From Faecalicoccus pleomorphus DSM 20574 (GTDB lineage: Bacteria > Bacillota_I > Bacilli_A > Erysipelotrichales > Erysipelotrichaceae), in assembly GCF_000420345.1 (NCBI RefSeq), contig NZ_ATUT01000004.1, positions 44,684-108,683 on the forward strand: a stretch of DNA of 64,000 nt, written 5' to 3'. The notes under the pieces are model-generated. The model saw nothing but the letters and a program-made list of their open reading frames with translations, was not told the origin of the DNA and ran no database searches. The position numbers and the translations under genes were made by a program. Below are positions 49,651 through 58,062 of this stretch, piece by piece; the first letter of the stretch is position 1; each line of letters begins with the position of its first letter.

Positions 49651-49869
49651 ATGAGCCAGGAATGGATCGATCAACTTAATGAAGAATTCGAACAGTTGAG
49701 TATCAATGACAGTATTCGAATGGAAAATGCACGAATCAAATGGGCCCGTGAAGAAGGACAAAAAGAATTAATCCAGACCTTACAGAGAATGTCTACCGAA
49801 GAACGCAATGAATTTTTGAAAAAGCCACTTGAAGAAATCCAAGACACGTTGAAAACAAAATCACAATAA
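49651..49869 (+). CDS. Hypothetical 72-residue helical protein, possibly a truncated Rpn-type tail
   Basis: The product is short, charged and helical (WIDQLNEEFEQLSINDSIRM, then RIKWAREEGQKELIQTLQRM). The frame stays open back to 49597 with sensible sequence (EEGIALADKVIKYM), but has no ATG there; AGGAAGAAGG at 49610-49619 is too far from the ATG at 49651 to serve it well. The composition, with an AREEGQKE-type segment, resembles C-terminal tails of Rpn/PD-(D/E)XK transposase-like proteins, one of which is at 63079. It may be a remnant or a real small protein with a rare start. A terminator follows directly. Confidence 0.45.
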   Translation: MSQEWIDQLNEEFEQLSINDSIRMENARIKWAREEGQKELIQTLQRMSTEERNEFLKKPLEEIQDTLKTKSQ

Positions 49870-49892
49870 AAGCAGGATGACCTGCTTTTTTG
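49868..49892. terminator. Bidirectional terminator
   Basis: AAAAGCAGG-ATGA-CCTGCTTTT, a perfect 9-bp stem with a T run. It separates the 72-residue frame from the convergent asparaginase. Confidence 0.88.
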
Positions 49893-49900
49893 TTATTCTA

Positions 49901-50878
49901 TTACAATGTCTCAAACCAATACCGAATCTGTTGTTTATCCCTAGTTTTCATTAACGCCAACATCAACAAAATACGCGCTTTATGTGGTGAAAATGTAAAG
50001 GCTGGTATCGTATCCCGCTCCGGATCAAAAAAGCTGGAATCAAATACGATGCCCTGCGCAACCCGACTGGAACGAACGATTACGTGCTCTTTAGCTAGTT
50101 TATGAAAATGTTCTTTCCATGCCGAACCATAATTACCACTGCCACTTCCAGCTGTTACGATTCCCTCGTATTCTTTTGCCATAAAATCTAAAATTTTTAG
50201 ATCGGCATCACAATGCCAATATACGATTCCCACCTTAGGAAGTTTTTGAATTTCCATATCCGAAAATGGTGAAGTTAAAGTATGTGGCCTTTGACTCTGG
50301 CTTAGAAAATAAACCTGATCATCTCGCATATAACCTAAAGAACCAAAGTGTCCGATTTCAAACGCATCCGTTTTATAGCTGTTGGATTTGCGAATATCTC
50401 TTCCTGAATAAATGGTATCGGAAAACACAGCCAAAACTCCGGCGCCTTTTGCTTGATCGCTGGCTGCCAGGGCAACTGCCTGATATAAATTCATCGGTCC
50501 ATCAGCACTGGCTGCTGTGGCAGGTCGCATTGAACCTGTCAAAACCACCGGCATATGTGTATGAGTCGTCAAATTCAAGAAAAAAGCAGTTTCCTCCAAA
50601 GTATCTGTTCCATGTGTTACGACAACACCGTCAACTTGAGGATCTTTATCGCATTGATGAATTAAATTTCTGAGTTCGATCCATCGACTTTCATTCATAT
50701 CATTACTATCCACATTACAAAGCTGAATCGTTTGAATATGGGCTAAATTCTGAATGGCCGGTACACTGGCCAAAATATCAGACACTTTAAATTTCCCAGC
50801 TGCATAATCCGCGGATTTGCCCGCTTCTCCACTTCCCGCAATCGTCCCTCCGGTTGCGATGATCACTATACTTTTCAT
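49901..50878 (-). CDS. L-asparaginase
   Basis: The 325-residue enzyme hydrolyses asparagine to aspartate and ammonia. The two catalytic threonine motifs are present: IIATGGTIAGSGEAG (about residues 5-19) and VVVTHGTDTLEETAFFLN (about residues 85-102), plus LTGSMRPATAASADGP (about residues 114-129). The sequence has no signal peptide, so it is cytoplasmic, though the motif spacing is like type II enzymes. A glutaminase side activity is possible. It is a single gene, convergent with the small frame and divergent from birA. The ATG begins at the conserved beta strand (MKSIVIIATGG). Confidence 0.93.
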   Translation of the reverse strand: MKSIVIIATGGTIAGSGEAGKSADYAAGKFKVSDILASVPAIQNLAHIQTIQLCNVDSNDMNESRWIELRNLIHQCDKDPQVDGVVVTHGTDTLEETAFFLNLTTHTHMPVVLTGSMRPATAASADGPMNLYQAVALAASDQAKGAGVLAVFSDTIYSGRDIRKSNSYKTDAFEIGHFGSLGYMRDDQVYFLSQSQRPHTLTSPFSDMEIQKLPKVGIVYWHCDADLKILDFMAKEYEGIVTAGSGSGNYGSAWKEHFHKLAKEHVIVRSSRVAQGIVFDSSFFDPERDTIPAFTFSPHKARILLMLALMKTRDKQQIRYWFETL

Positions 50879-50952
50879 CTACATCCACTCTTTCATTCCT
50901 CGCTACAATATATCATATTTATCTTTTAAATTGTATGGCTTGCTGATGAATA

Positions 50953-50961
50953 TGGTATGAT
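50953..50961 (+). promoter_or_regulatory. Extended -10 promoter of birA (leaderless)
   Basis: TGG-TATGAT, 6 bases before the ATG. A TTGTAT lies 19 bases further up. With no ribosome-binding site possible, the mRNA should be leaderless. Confidence 0.55.
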
Positions 50962-50967
50962 AAAAAC

Positions 50968-51735
50968 ATGATTTACTATATTGATCCCTTAAATAAAGAA
51001 AGCATTGAAAAAAACTGCCCTTCTTTTTATGATATCCATATTTTTGATATCTTAGACAGTACGAATACATGGCTTCAAGAACATAGCGGACTACCGGAAG
51101 GCACCGTGATACTGGCCGATGAACAAACACGGGGAAGAGGACGAAATGGAAGATGTTTTCATTCGCCTAAAGGATCCGGCATTTATTGTTCTTTACTTTT
51201 AACACCCCAGGAAAACCTTTTGGATGTACTGGAATGTACAGCAATGGCAGCAGTTGCCTGTATCAAAGCCATTGAAGAACAATATAACTTAGCTTGTTCC
51301 ATCAAGTGGCTGAATGATATTTTGTTGGATCAAAAAAAACTGGCTGGTATTCTCTGTGAAGGAAAACTGTATCAAAACCACATGGAATATCTGATCATCG
51401 GCATTGGCATCAACGTCCATTCTTTTATTCGTCCCAAGGAACTGGAATCTATTGCGGCATCAATTGAAGATTATACAGCCATAAAAAAACCTCGCAACGA
51501 ACTTATTGCGAAGTTTCTTACTGCTTTTTACTCTTATTATTCTAAATCCGATGATTTTCGATCTTTATATCGTCAACGTTTGGCATTTGTACAAAAAACG
51601 ATTCAAGTCATCACTCCACAGGAAACCTATAGTGCCATTTTACTGGGTGTCGATGATCGATGCCGTCTAAAGATCCAAAAAGCAGATGGCTCCATCGATT
51701 ATTTATCTTCCGGAGAAATCTCAATTCGACTTTGA
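50968..51735 (+). CDS. birA: Biotin--[acetyl-CoA-carboxylase] ligase (monofunctional)
   Basis: BirA attaches biotin to AccB. The 255-residue protein has the catalytic core: LDSTNTWLQE (about residues 29-38), the biotinyl-AMP loop DEQTRGRGRNGRCFHSPKGS (about residues 51-70), and IKWLNDILLDQKKLAGIL (about residues 112-129), followed by a small C-terminal SH3-like domain. The N-terminal winged helix of bifunctional BirA is absent, so it cannot act as a repressor. Its substrate gene accB lies in the lipid operon that runs toward it; the 3' ends overlap by 37 bases with plsC. Its start appears leaderless. Confidence 0.94.
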   Translation: MIYYIDPLNKESIEKNCPSFYDIHIFDILDSTNTWLQEHSGLPEGTVILADEQTRGRGRNGRCFHSPKGSGIYCSLLLTPQENLLDVLECTAMAAVACIKAIEEQYNLACSIKWLNDILLDQKKLAGILCEGKLYQNHMEYLIIGIGINVHSFIRPKELESIAASIEDYTAIKKPRNELIAKFLTAFYSYYSKSDDFRSLYRQRLAFVQKTIQVITPQETYSAILLGVDDRCRLKIQKADGSIDYLSSGEISIRL

Positions 51736-52394
51736 ATCCAGTCATGCAGCTGTTGGGCCAGATCTTCCTGGTCCATTTTTTTATATTCTTCTGGGCGAAT
51801 CGGTTTTCCGTACTCAATGCCTAACTGTTTTGTCTTATCGCCTTTGATATCAAAACTGTACGATTTCTTTAAAGCGATCGGAACGATCGTAGCTTTGGAT
51901 AAATATGCCGGCAAAAGAGCACCCGCCTTAAAATCGTGCATGGTATCGCCCATAGAACGAGTTCCTTCCGGAAATACTAACAGATTCTTTCCCTGCTTTA
52001 GTTCCCTTGCCGCTTCTCTTAACATATGGACATTGCCTTCCCTGGATTCTCTATCAAAATGGATCGTACCAATATTGCAGGCCCAACGACCAAAGATCGG
52101 CATCGTTTCATTTTCTTTTTTCGAGATAAAAGCCAAGTGGACAGGTGAACTGGCCAAGATCAAAGCCGGGTCCAGCGTACCCTGATGATTGGATACAAAA
52201 TAGATGGTTTCCTGCATCGGCACATTTTCAACACCTTGTACCTGCAATCGATAGCCTAAAACCTTAAGGATCAACGTGCTCCATTTTTCTAAACGAATCT
52301 GACTTTCTTCCTGCGTTTTGTTCTGGTAAATCTTTGAACTGATCCAGGAAGCTGGTAAAAACGGTAATGCTTTAACGATCTGTGTTATTCGCAC
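51699..52394 (-). CDS. plsC: 1-acyl-glycerol-3-phosphate acyltransferase
   Basis: PlsC adds the second acyl chain to make phosphatidic acid. The 231-residue protein has the acyltransferase blocks VSNHQGTLDPALI (NHxxxxD, about residues 68-80), IHFDRES, and FPEGTRSMGD (about residues 140-149). A membrane-associating hydrophobic N-terminus (ITQIVKALPFLPASWI) is typical. As the last gene of the lipid operon it uses the acyl products made by the upstream genes. Its start overlaps acpS by 10 bases, and its 3' end overlaps the convergent birA by 37 bases. Confidence 0.92.
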   Translation of the reverse strand: MRITQIVKALPFLPASWISSKIYQNKTQEESQIRLEKWSTLILKVLGYRLQVQGVENVPMQETIYFVSNHQGTLDPALILASSPVHLAFISKKENETMPIFGRWACNIGTIHFDRESREGNVHMLREAARELKQGKNLLVFPEGTRSMGDTMHDFKAGALLPAYLSKATIVPIALKKSYSFDIKGDKTKQLGIEYGKPIRPEEYKKMDQEDLAQQLHDWIQSRIEISPEDK

Positions 52395-52711
52395 ACGGAT
52401 TCCTCCTTACAGGCAATGGCTACAGCCATCGCAAATGGTCCATCATGGGAAATGGACACTTGAATCTGATAGCCCTGATAATGTATCACATCTTTTGGAT
52501 CGACTTCGATTTCTGAATACGCTACCGGTATCGGCAATGCTTTGACAATGGCTTCTCTGGCCGCAAAGCGTCCGGCTAAAAACTCTTTCTGTCTTTGTCC
52601 ATGCAGTTCTTGAAACTGGCTGTATTCTTTAGGACTCAACAATCGTTTGGCAATTCCCTGCACATTTTGCATCCTGTCGATCTGGACCAGATCACAGCCA
52701 ATCGTTGGCAT
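52385..52711 (-). CDS. acpS: Holo-[acyl-carrier-protein] synthase
   Basis: AcpS transfers phosphopantetheine from CoA to the serine of AcpP. The 108-residue protein has the usual length with IGCDLVQIDRMQ (metal-binding Asp, about residue 7) and FLAGRFAAREAIVKAL (about residues 45-60, with the catalytic Glu), and ISHDGPFAMAVAIA at the end. I take the ATG at 52711, preceded by GGAGGCCTA and sharing TAATG with the fabZ stop. An extra 7 codons upstream are open. In this operon it directly follows the elongation genes that need holo-AcpP. Confidence 0.94.
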   Translation of the reverse strand: MPTIGCDLVQIDRMQNVQGIAKRLLSPKEYSQFQELHGQRQKEFLAGRFAAREAIVKALPIPVAYSEIEVDPKDVIHYQGYQIQVSISHDGPFAMAVAIACKEESVCE

Positions 52712-53142
52712 TAGGCCTCCTGCAGAGCACATAAGATTTCACCGGAAGCTGCTTTTTCGCCATCCACTGTTGCTTCGCAGCTGGCAATACAGATACCACC
52801 GATCATGCGTTTAAACTGTACGGTCATCTTTAATACATCACCAGGTACGACCGGTCTCGAAAAACGCATCTTATTGATACCGGCAAATAAAGGAAGTTTT
52901 CCTTTGTTTGCCGGATCTTTCAACAACAATACCGCACCGGTCTGTGCCATGGCTTCTACGATCAAAACACCCGGCATTACACTATGTTGCGGATAATGGC
53001 CTAAAAACTGCATTTCATTGGCGCTTACACATTTGATGCCTACGATCGTTTTGGTTTCTTCATCGATCGATTCAATCTTATCTACCAATAAAAACGGATA
53101 ACGATGGGGAATGATCTGTTTGATTTCTTCATTTGACAACAT
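52711..53142 (-). CDS. fabZ: 3-hydroxyacyl-ACP dehydratase FabZ
   Basis: FabZ dehydrates beta-hydroxyacyl-ACP in each elongation cycle. The 143-residue hot-dog-fold protein has IIPHRYPFLLVDKI (about residues 9-22), GHYPQHSVMPGVLIVEAMAQ with the catalytic His and Glu (about residues 51-70), and KMRFSRPVVPGDVL. GGGAGGACTAAAC precedes the ATG at 53142, five codons after the first open ATG. It is the only dehydratase in the operon. With no FabA or FabM in this window, how unsaturated fatty acids are made is not evident here. Confidence 0.95.
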   Translation of the reverse strand: MLSNEEIKQIIPHRYPFLLVDKIESIDEETKTIVGIKCVSANEMQFLGHYPQHSVMPGVLIVEAMAQTGAVLLLKDPANKGKLPLFAGINKMRFSRPVVPGDVLKMTVQFKRMIGGICIASCEATVDGEKAASGEILCALQEA

Positions 53143-53144
53143 GT

Positions 53145-54380
53145 TTAGTCCTCCCATTTTTTAAAGATCAAAGAGGCATTATGCCCACCAAAACCTAAAG
53201 AATTGCTCATAGCATACCTTATATCTTGTTTTCGTGGTGTGTTGGCCACGATATCCAAATCGCATTGTGCATCTGGATTTTGATAGTGGATCGTTGGGGG
53301 AATCAGACTATTTTGTAGAGCCTTGATACTGATGATGGCCTCAATGGCACCACTGGCCCCTAATAAATGTCCGGTATTACTTTTCGTGCTGGACATGGCC
53401 AATTGATAAGCGTGTTCTTTAAACGCTGCCTTAACGGCTGCCGTTTCCGTTTTATCATTCAATGGAGTGCTGGTTCCATGCGCATTGATATAGTCGATAT
53501 TTTCCGGAAGGATTTTAGCATCCTTTATCGCCTGCACCATTGCCTGTGCCCCACCGGATCCATCATCCAATGGCGCTGTGATATGATGGGCATCACAGCT
53601 GGCACCATAACCTACGATCTCTGCATAAATCTTTGCACCTCTGGCTTTGGCATGTTCCAACTCTTCCAAAACCAATGCACCGGCACCTTCTCCCATCACA
53701 AAACCACTGCGATCGGCATCAAAAGGAATACTGGCACGACTTACATCTTCACCGGTATGTAAAGCGCGCATCGACTGGAAACCGGCAATTGCCAATGGTG
53801 TGATGGCTGCCTCGCTACCTCCTGTCAACATAACATCCTCATACCCGTCACGAATGCGATGGAAAGCTTCTCCAATCGCATTGCTGGCGGCAGCGCAGGC
53901 TGTTACCACACAAGAAGTGGCTCCTTTTAAACCCCAATCAATGGCCACCTGACCGGCTGCCAGATTGGCCAAAGACATAGGAATAAAGAAAGGAGATACA
54001 CGAGACGGACCACGGCCTTCCAAAGTCTTGGATGCCTGTTCGATCGTATCGATGCCTCCGATTCCAGAACCAATCATACAGCCAAAACGCATCGCATCAT
54101 CCGGATCTTTTTCAAATCCGGCATCGATCATTGCCTGTTTGGAAACAATACGGGCAAACTGCGTAAAACGATCATTGAACTTCAAATCACGTTTGGAGAA
54201 GTAAGCTTCCATATCCAGGTCTTTGACTTCTCCGGCAAGTTTTACTTTATAATCCGATGTATCAAAATGTGTAATCGGGGCAATTCCGCATACACCTTGT
54301 TCAATGCTGTTCCATACAGTATTCACACCATTTCCAATTGGGGAAACAGCGCCCAATCCTGTAATCACTACTCTTCGCAT
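53145..54380 (-). CDS. fabF: 3-oxoacyl-ACP synthase II FabF
   Basis: FabF condenses malonyl-ACP with acyl-ACP for chain elongation. The 411-residue thiolase-fold enzyme begins RRVVITGLGAVSPIGNGV and has the Cys-His-His triad: CVVTACAAASNAIG (about residue 163), INAHGTSTPLNDKTE (about residue 302) and SNTGHLLGASGAIEA (about residue 340), with GFGGHNASLIF near the end. The family is the target of platensimycin and thiolactomycin. The gene is two bases upstream of fabZ and 9 bases after fabG. Confidence 0.97.
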   Translation of the reverse strand: MRRVVITGLGAVSPIGNGVNTVWNSIEQGVCGIAPITHFDTSDYKVKLAGEVKDLDMEAYFSKRDLKFNDRFTQFARIVSKQAMIDAGFEKDPDDAMRFGCMIGSGIGGIDTIEQASKTLEGRGPSRVSPFFIPMSLANLAAGQVAIDWGLKGATSCVVTACAAASNAIGEAFHRIRDGYEDVMLTGGSEAAITPLAIAGFQSMRALHTGEDVSRASIPFDADRSGFVMGEGAGALVLEELEHAKARGAKIYAEIVGYGASCDAHHITAPLDDGSGGAQAMVQAIKDAKILPENIDYINAHGTSTPLNDKTETAAVKAAFKEHAYQLAMSSTKSNTGHLLGASGAIEAIISIKALQNSLIPPTIHYQNPDAQCDLDIVANTPRKQDIRYAMSNSLGFGGHNASLIFKKWED

Positions 54381-54389
54381 AGGACCCTC

Positions 54390-55133
54390 CTACATGACCA
54401 TGCCGCCATCGACATGAATGACCTGACCGGTTACATAGCTAAAAGCATCGCTGGCCAGTGCTACACAGACATTCGCTACATCTTCCGGTTTTCCAAATGT
54501 TTTTAATGGAATTTGTTCCATCATTTTTGTTTTATCTTTCTCTGCCAGTTTGGCTGTCATATCCGTATCGATAAATCCCGGTGCAATCGCATTGACACGA
54601 ATCTGTCGTAATGCCAGTTCTCTGGCTGCCGATTTTGTCAGACCGATCACACCGGCTTTACTGGATGCATAGTTTGCCTGTCCGGCATTTCCAATCAAAC
54701 CCACTACACTGGACATATTGATGATCGAACCAGAACGTTGTTTCATCATGATACGTGATACATGTTTGATACAGTTAAACGTTCCTTCCAGATTGACCGC
54801 AATGACTTTATGAAAATCTTCTAAACTCATTCGCATCATCAATCCATCTTTATTGATTCCAGAATTGTTGACCAGCACATCAATACGACCAAACTGCTCC
54901 ATTGCCTGATCGATCATCGCTTTAACTTGTTCATCATTGGATACATCTGCCTGTATCGTAATCGCCTTAACGCCATAGCTTTCGGCTTCCTTTAGTACCG
55001 ATTGTGCCGCTTCTTTTGAACCGTTATAGTTAATGATTACATTGTAACCGGCTTGTGCAAATGCCAGGGCAATGGCTTTACCGATTCCTTTTCCGGCCCC
55101 TGTGACCAGTGCTGTCTTTTCTACTTGTTCCAT
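54390..55133 (-). CDS. fabG: 3-oxoacyl-ACP reductase FabG
   Basis: FabG reduces beta-ketoacyl-ACP with NADPH. The 247-residue short-chain dehydrogenase has ALVTGAGKGIGKAIALAFAQ (about residues 9-28), the NNSGINKDG motif, a catalytic serine in NMSSVVGLIG, and the YxxxK pair in ANYASSKAGVIG (about residues 155-166), with VTGQVIHVDGGM at the C-terminus. It overlaps the fabD end by 13 bases, so the two are translationally coupled. Other SDRs have similar motifs, but the operon position makes FabG certain enough. Confidence 0.96.
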   Translation of the reverse strand: MEQVEKTALVTGAGKGIGKAIALAFAQAGYNVIINYNGSKEAAQSVLKEAESYGVKAITIQADVSNDEQVKAMIDQAMEQFGRIDVLVNNSGINKDGLMMRMSLEDFHKVIAVNLEGTFNCIKHVSRIMMKQRSGSIINMSSVVGLIGNAGQANYASSKAGVIGLTKSAARELALRQIRVNAIAPGFIDTDMTAKLAEKDKTKMMEQIPLKTFGKPEDVANVCVALASDAFSYVTGQVIHVDGGMVM

Positions 55134-56056
55134 GCTTCAACCATTCCTTCCAGATCTTTTACCGTATTGATCGTATAAACCTTTACGCTTCGATCGACTT
55201 TCCGTACAAATCCACTTAATGTTTTTCCTGGTCCGATTTCTACAAAGGTATCCACACCATCACGAATCATATTGCGAATCGTCTGTTCAAAGCGTACACT
55301 GTGGCAAATCTGTTGTTTCAAGATTTCAATCAGATCTTCGGTAGAGTTTACCGTTTCTTTATCGCCACTGATATTGTGATAGACCGAAAGTTTTGGCAGA
55401 CTTAACTTGCTTTGTTGTAAGACCCTTTCCAGTTCCAGACTGGCATCCTGCAGTAAAGAACTATGGAAAGCACCACTGACACTTAAAGGCAGTACTCTTC
55501 GTGCTCCTTTTTCCATCAACAAAGCTTCTGCCTGCTCCAAGGCTTCCTTTTGTCCGGTTACAACGATCTGTCCCGGGCAGTTATAATTGGCAATTTCTAA
55601 AACCAGCCCTTTACTTTGTATCTCCTTACAAACCTCTTCAATCTTTTCTGCCGATAACCCCAAAACAGCCGACATTCCTGTTGTCCCGGCCGGTAAGGCA
55701 TTAGCCATCAAAATTCCTCTTTGACGAACGATATCAATAGCACTTTGGGCATCCATCGCTCCGGCATAACATAACGCGCTGTATTCACCAAGTGATAAAC
55801 CGGCGCAAACATCACCCTGAATTCCTTTTGTTTTAATGGCTTCTAAAATCGTTAAAGAAGCTGCCACAATCGAGCTTTGGGCATAGGCTGTATCGTTCAA
55901 AGTTTCCTGTGGCCCTTCAAAGCACAGCTTTTTGATATCATAATCACATGTAAAGGAATCCATCAGCTCTCGGCTTTCTGGACAATGATCATAAAAATCC
56001 CTGGCCATACCGACAATCTGAGATCCCTGTCCCGCAAACAGAAATGCTGTTGTCAT
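55121..56056 (-). CDS. fabD: Malonyl-CoA:ACP transacylase FabD
   Basis: FabD loads malonate onto AcpP. The 311-residue protein starts TAFLFAGQGSQIVGMARDFY and has the catalytic serine in VCAGLSLGEYSALCYAG (about residue 91; the family's usual GHSLG reads GLSLG here), an arginine in DIVRQRGILM, and the catalytic histidine in SGAFHSSLLQ (about residue 201). The His-to-Leu change before the nucleophile occurs in other Firmicute FabD proteins as far as I recall and should not abolish activity. It is 3 bases downstream of the FabK-like gene. Confidence 0.95.
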   Translation of the reverse strand: MTTAFLFAGQGSQIVGMARDFYDHCPESRELMDSFTCDYDIKKLCFEGPQETLNDTAYAQSSIVAASLTILEAIKTKGIQGDVCAGLSLGEYSALCYAGAMDAQSAIDIVRQRGILMANALPAGTTGMSAVLGLSAEKIEEVCKEIQSKGLVLEIANYNCPGQIVVTGQKEALEQAEALLMEKGARRVLPLSVSGAFHSSLLQDASLELERVLQQSKLSLPKLSVYHNISGDKETVNSTEDLIEILKQQICHSVRFEQTIRNMIRDGVDTFVEIGPGKTLSGFVRKVDRSVKVYTINTVKDLEGMVEAWNK

Positions 56057-56059
56057 AAG

Positions 56060-57121
56060 TTATCCTTTCCTGCCTGTTTTCAGGCTTTCCATCAATGTAT
56101 GTACATCTGTCATTTCATTTATTATTTCCGCACTGGTTCCTGTAAAAAACAAACCATTTTCCTGATCTCCCTGTACCGCACGAATCAAAGCTCGTGTTAT
56201 ACAATACGGTGTATCACCAGGATGACAAGGAATCATACAACCTAAACAATTTGTGATTCTTTGATTTGCCTGTTTCTCTATCTTTTGAACAAAGGCATTG
56301 CGAACCGCTCTTCCGGGAAAACCGGCCGGGCTTTTGACATATACGATATCTTCCTTTTTAGCTTGTATGATCATCTGTTTAAAGTTTTCATGGGCATCAC
56401 ATTCTCTAGTAGCGATAAAACGTGTAGCCATTTGTACACCATCCGCTCCCAACTCAATGAAATGTTCAATATCTTCATGAGTGAAAACGCCGCCGGCTAC
56501 AAAAACCGGAATTTCTTTTTGATATTTTTGACGAAAGACTTCCAGTTCCTGTTGAACATCCTCTAAGATTTCTTCCAGTGACTGAAAAGTGCCTTCCTGT
56601 AATTCCTTTAGCTTAAAGCCTAAATGTCCGCCGGCTTTCTGTCCTTCAATGACCACAAAATCCGGTGCTGTGTTATGATGCGAATCCCATCTTCGACAGA
56701 TCAGGCGACATGCCTTTCCACTGGATACAATAGGCGCCAACAAGACATTACCATCGCTGTATTTGGGCAGATCCAATGGCAATCCGGCGCCGGAAATGAT
56801 CGCATCAACACCGGCTTCTATAGCTGCCTTGACATAGGTTCCATAATTCTGACTGGCCACCATAATATTGACACCTAACAAACCACGTTCGGTCATCTTA
56901 GCTTTCTGAATTTCTCTTTGAAGCGCACGGATGTTGGCCTGAATCGGCTGGGTTTCAAAATCCGGCTCCTGAAAGCCTGGCATAGCGGCAGATATCACAC
57001 CCATACCGCCTTCTTTTCGAACAGCCAGAGCTAAGTTAGATAAAGAAACGCCGATTCCCATTCCACCTTGAATGATCGGAACTTCCAAGACCTTATCTTT
57101 GATCTTTACCGGTTTTAACAT
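56060..57121 (-). CDS. Nitronate monooxygenase/FabK-like flavoprotein
   Basis: This 353-residue TIM-barrel FMN protein is a second FabK-related gene, next to fabK. It starts VPIIQGGMGIGVSLSNLALA and has VNIMVASQNYGTYVKAAIEA, the FMN-phosphate region IPVFVAGGVFTHEDIEHF (about residues 213-230), ADGVQMATRFIATRECDA, and a C-terminal cysteine-rich tail NCLGCMIPCHPGDTPYC not found in classical FabK. Candidates are a nitronate monooxygenase that detoxifies nitroalkanes, or an accessory enoyl reductase. The gene overlaps fabK by 7 bases, which ties it to lipid synthesis. The cysteine set could bind an iron-sulfur cluster (inference). Confidence 0.82.
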   Translation of the reverse strand: MLKPVKIKDKVLEVPIIQGGMGIGVSLSNLALAVRKEGGMGVISAAMPGFQEPDFETQPIQANIRALQREIQKAKMTERGLLGVNIMVASQNYGTYVKAAIEAGVDAIISGAGLPLDLPKYSDGNVLLAPIVSSGKACRLICRRWDSHHNTAPDFVVIEGQKAGGHLGFKLKELQEGTFQSLEEILEDVQQELEVFRQKYQKEIPVFVAGGVFTHEDIEHFIELGADGVQMATRFIATRECDAHENFKQMIIQAKKEDIVYVKSPAGFPGRAVRNAFVQKIEKQANQRITNCLGCMIPCHPGDTPYCITRALIRAVQGDQENGLFFTGTSAEIINEMTDVHTLMESLKTGRKG

Positions 57122-58062
57122 TCTAAGGCCTCAATTTTCTGTTTCAGTTCTTCAAACTGTCTTTTTGAATCCTGCATCATCGCTTCAAAAATGAGGGCTA
57201 ACGGACGAATTTCTTTACACAGACCGGCAACCTGTCCCATCATGACTGAACCGGTTTTCATGTCTCCTTCAAAAACAGCTCTGCGCAAACCACCTAAGGT
57301 CAGCTTTTCCATTTCTTCCGGTTTAGCTCCACTTTTTTCCAACTTTAAATACTGACGGCTCATTGAATTCTTTAAAATTCGAACCGGCGTATTTAATGTT
57401 CTTCCGGTAACCACGGTATCTGTATCTTTGGCCTTCAAAACCGCATTTTTATAAGCCTCATGAATCGGACATTCCTCACTGGCCAACAAACAAGTTCCTA
57501 CCTGTACACCAACAGCACCTAAGGATAAAGCGGCATTAAAGCCTCGTCCATCGGCAATACCACCGGCCGCAATGACCGGAATATTGACCGCATCGACAAC
57601 CTGTGGGATTAATGCCATCGTTGTTTGTTCATTGACATGTCCTCCGGCTTCGGTTCCCTCGGCAATGATGCCATTGGCTCCGGCTCTTTCCATTCGGATT
57701 GCCAACGCTACACTGGCTACGACTGGAAAGACTTTGGTTCCACTAGCCTTTAACATTTCCATATATTTTCCGGGATTTCCGGCACCGGTTGTTACGACAG
57801 GAACTTTTTTTTCGGCAATCACCTGCATGATCGTATCGGTATCCGGATTCATCAACATCACATTGACTCCAAACGGTTTATCCGTTAATGTCCGAATTTC
57901 ATCAATACTTTCGGCAACCTGTGCCGCATTCATTGCACCGGTTCCTAAAATACCTAAGGCGCCACTATTGGATACATCGGCTGCAAAGCGAGCTGTCGCA
58001 ATATTGGCCATAGCTCCCTGAAATATAGGATATTTGATTTGTAACATCTGGTTGATCATCAT
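57115..58062 (-). CDS. fabK: Enoyl-ACP reductase II FabK
   Basis: FabK is the flavin-dependent enoyl-ACP reductase, the last step of each elongation cycle; it is resistant to triclosan. The 315-residue protein has IKYPIFQGAMANIATARFAA at the start, GVNVMLMNPDTD, VPVVTTGAGNPGKYM, the EGTEAGGHVN loop (about residue 138, with the catalytic histidine), and IPVIAAGGIADGRGFNAALS. These match FabK of streptococci. It overlaps the fabH stop (ATGA-type) and lies before the FabK-like gene. No FabI gene is seen in the window. Confidence 0.94.
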   Translation of the reverse strand: MMINQMLQIKYPIFQGAMANIATARFAADVSNSGALGILGTGAMNAAQVAESIDEIRTLTDKPFGVNVMLMNPDTDTIMQVIAEKKVPVVTTGAGNPGKYMEMLKASGTKVFPVVASVALAIRMERAGANGIIAEGTEAGGHVNEQTTMALIPQVVDAVNIPVIAAGGIADGRGFNAALSLGAVGVQVGTCLLASEECPIHEAYKNAVLKAKDTDTVVTGRTLNTPVRILKNSMSRQYLKLEKSGAKPEEMEKLTLGGLRRAVFEGDMKTGSVMMGQVAGLCKEIRPLALIFEAMMQDSKRQFEELKQKIEALEC

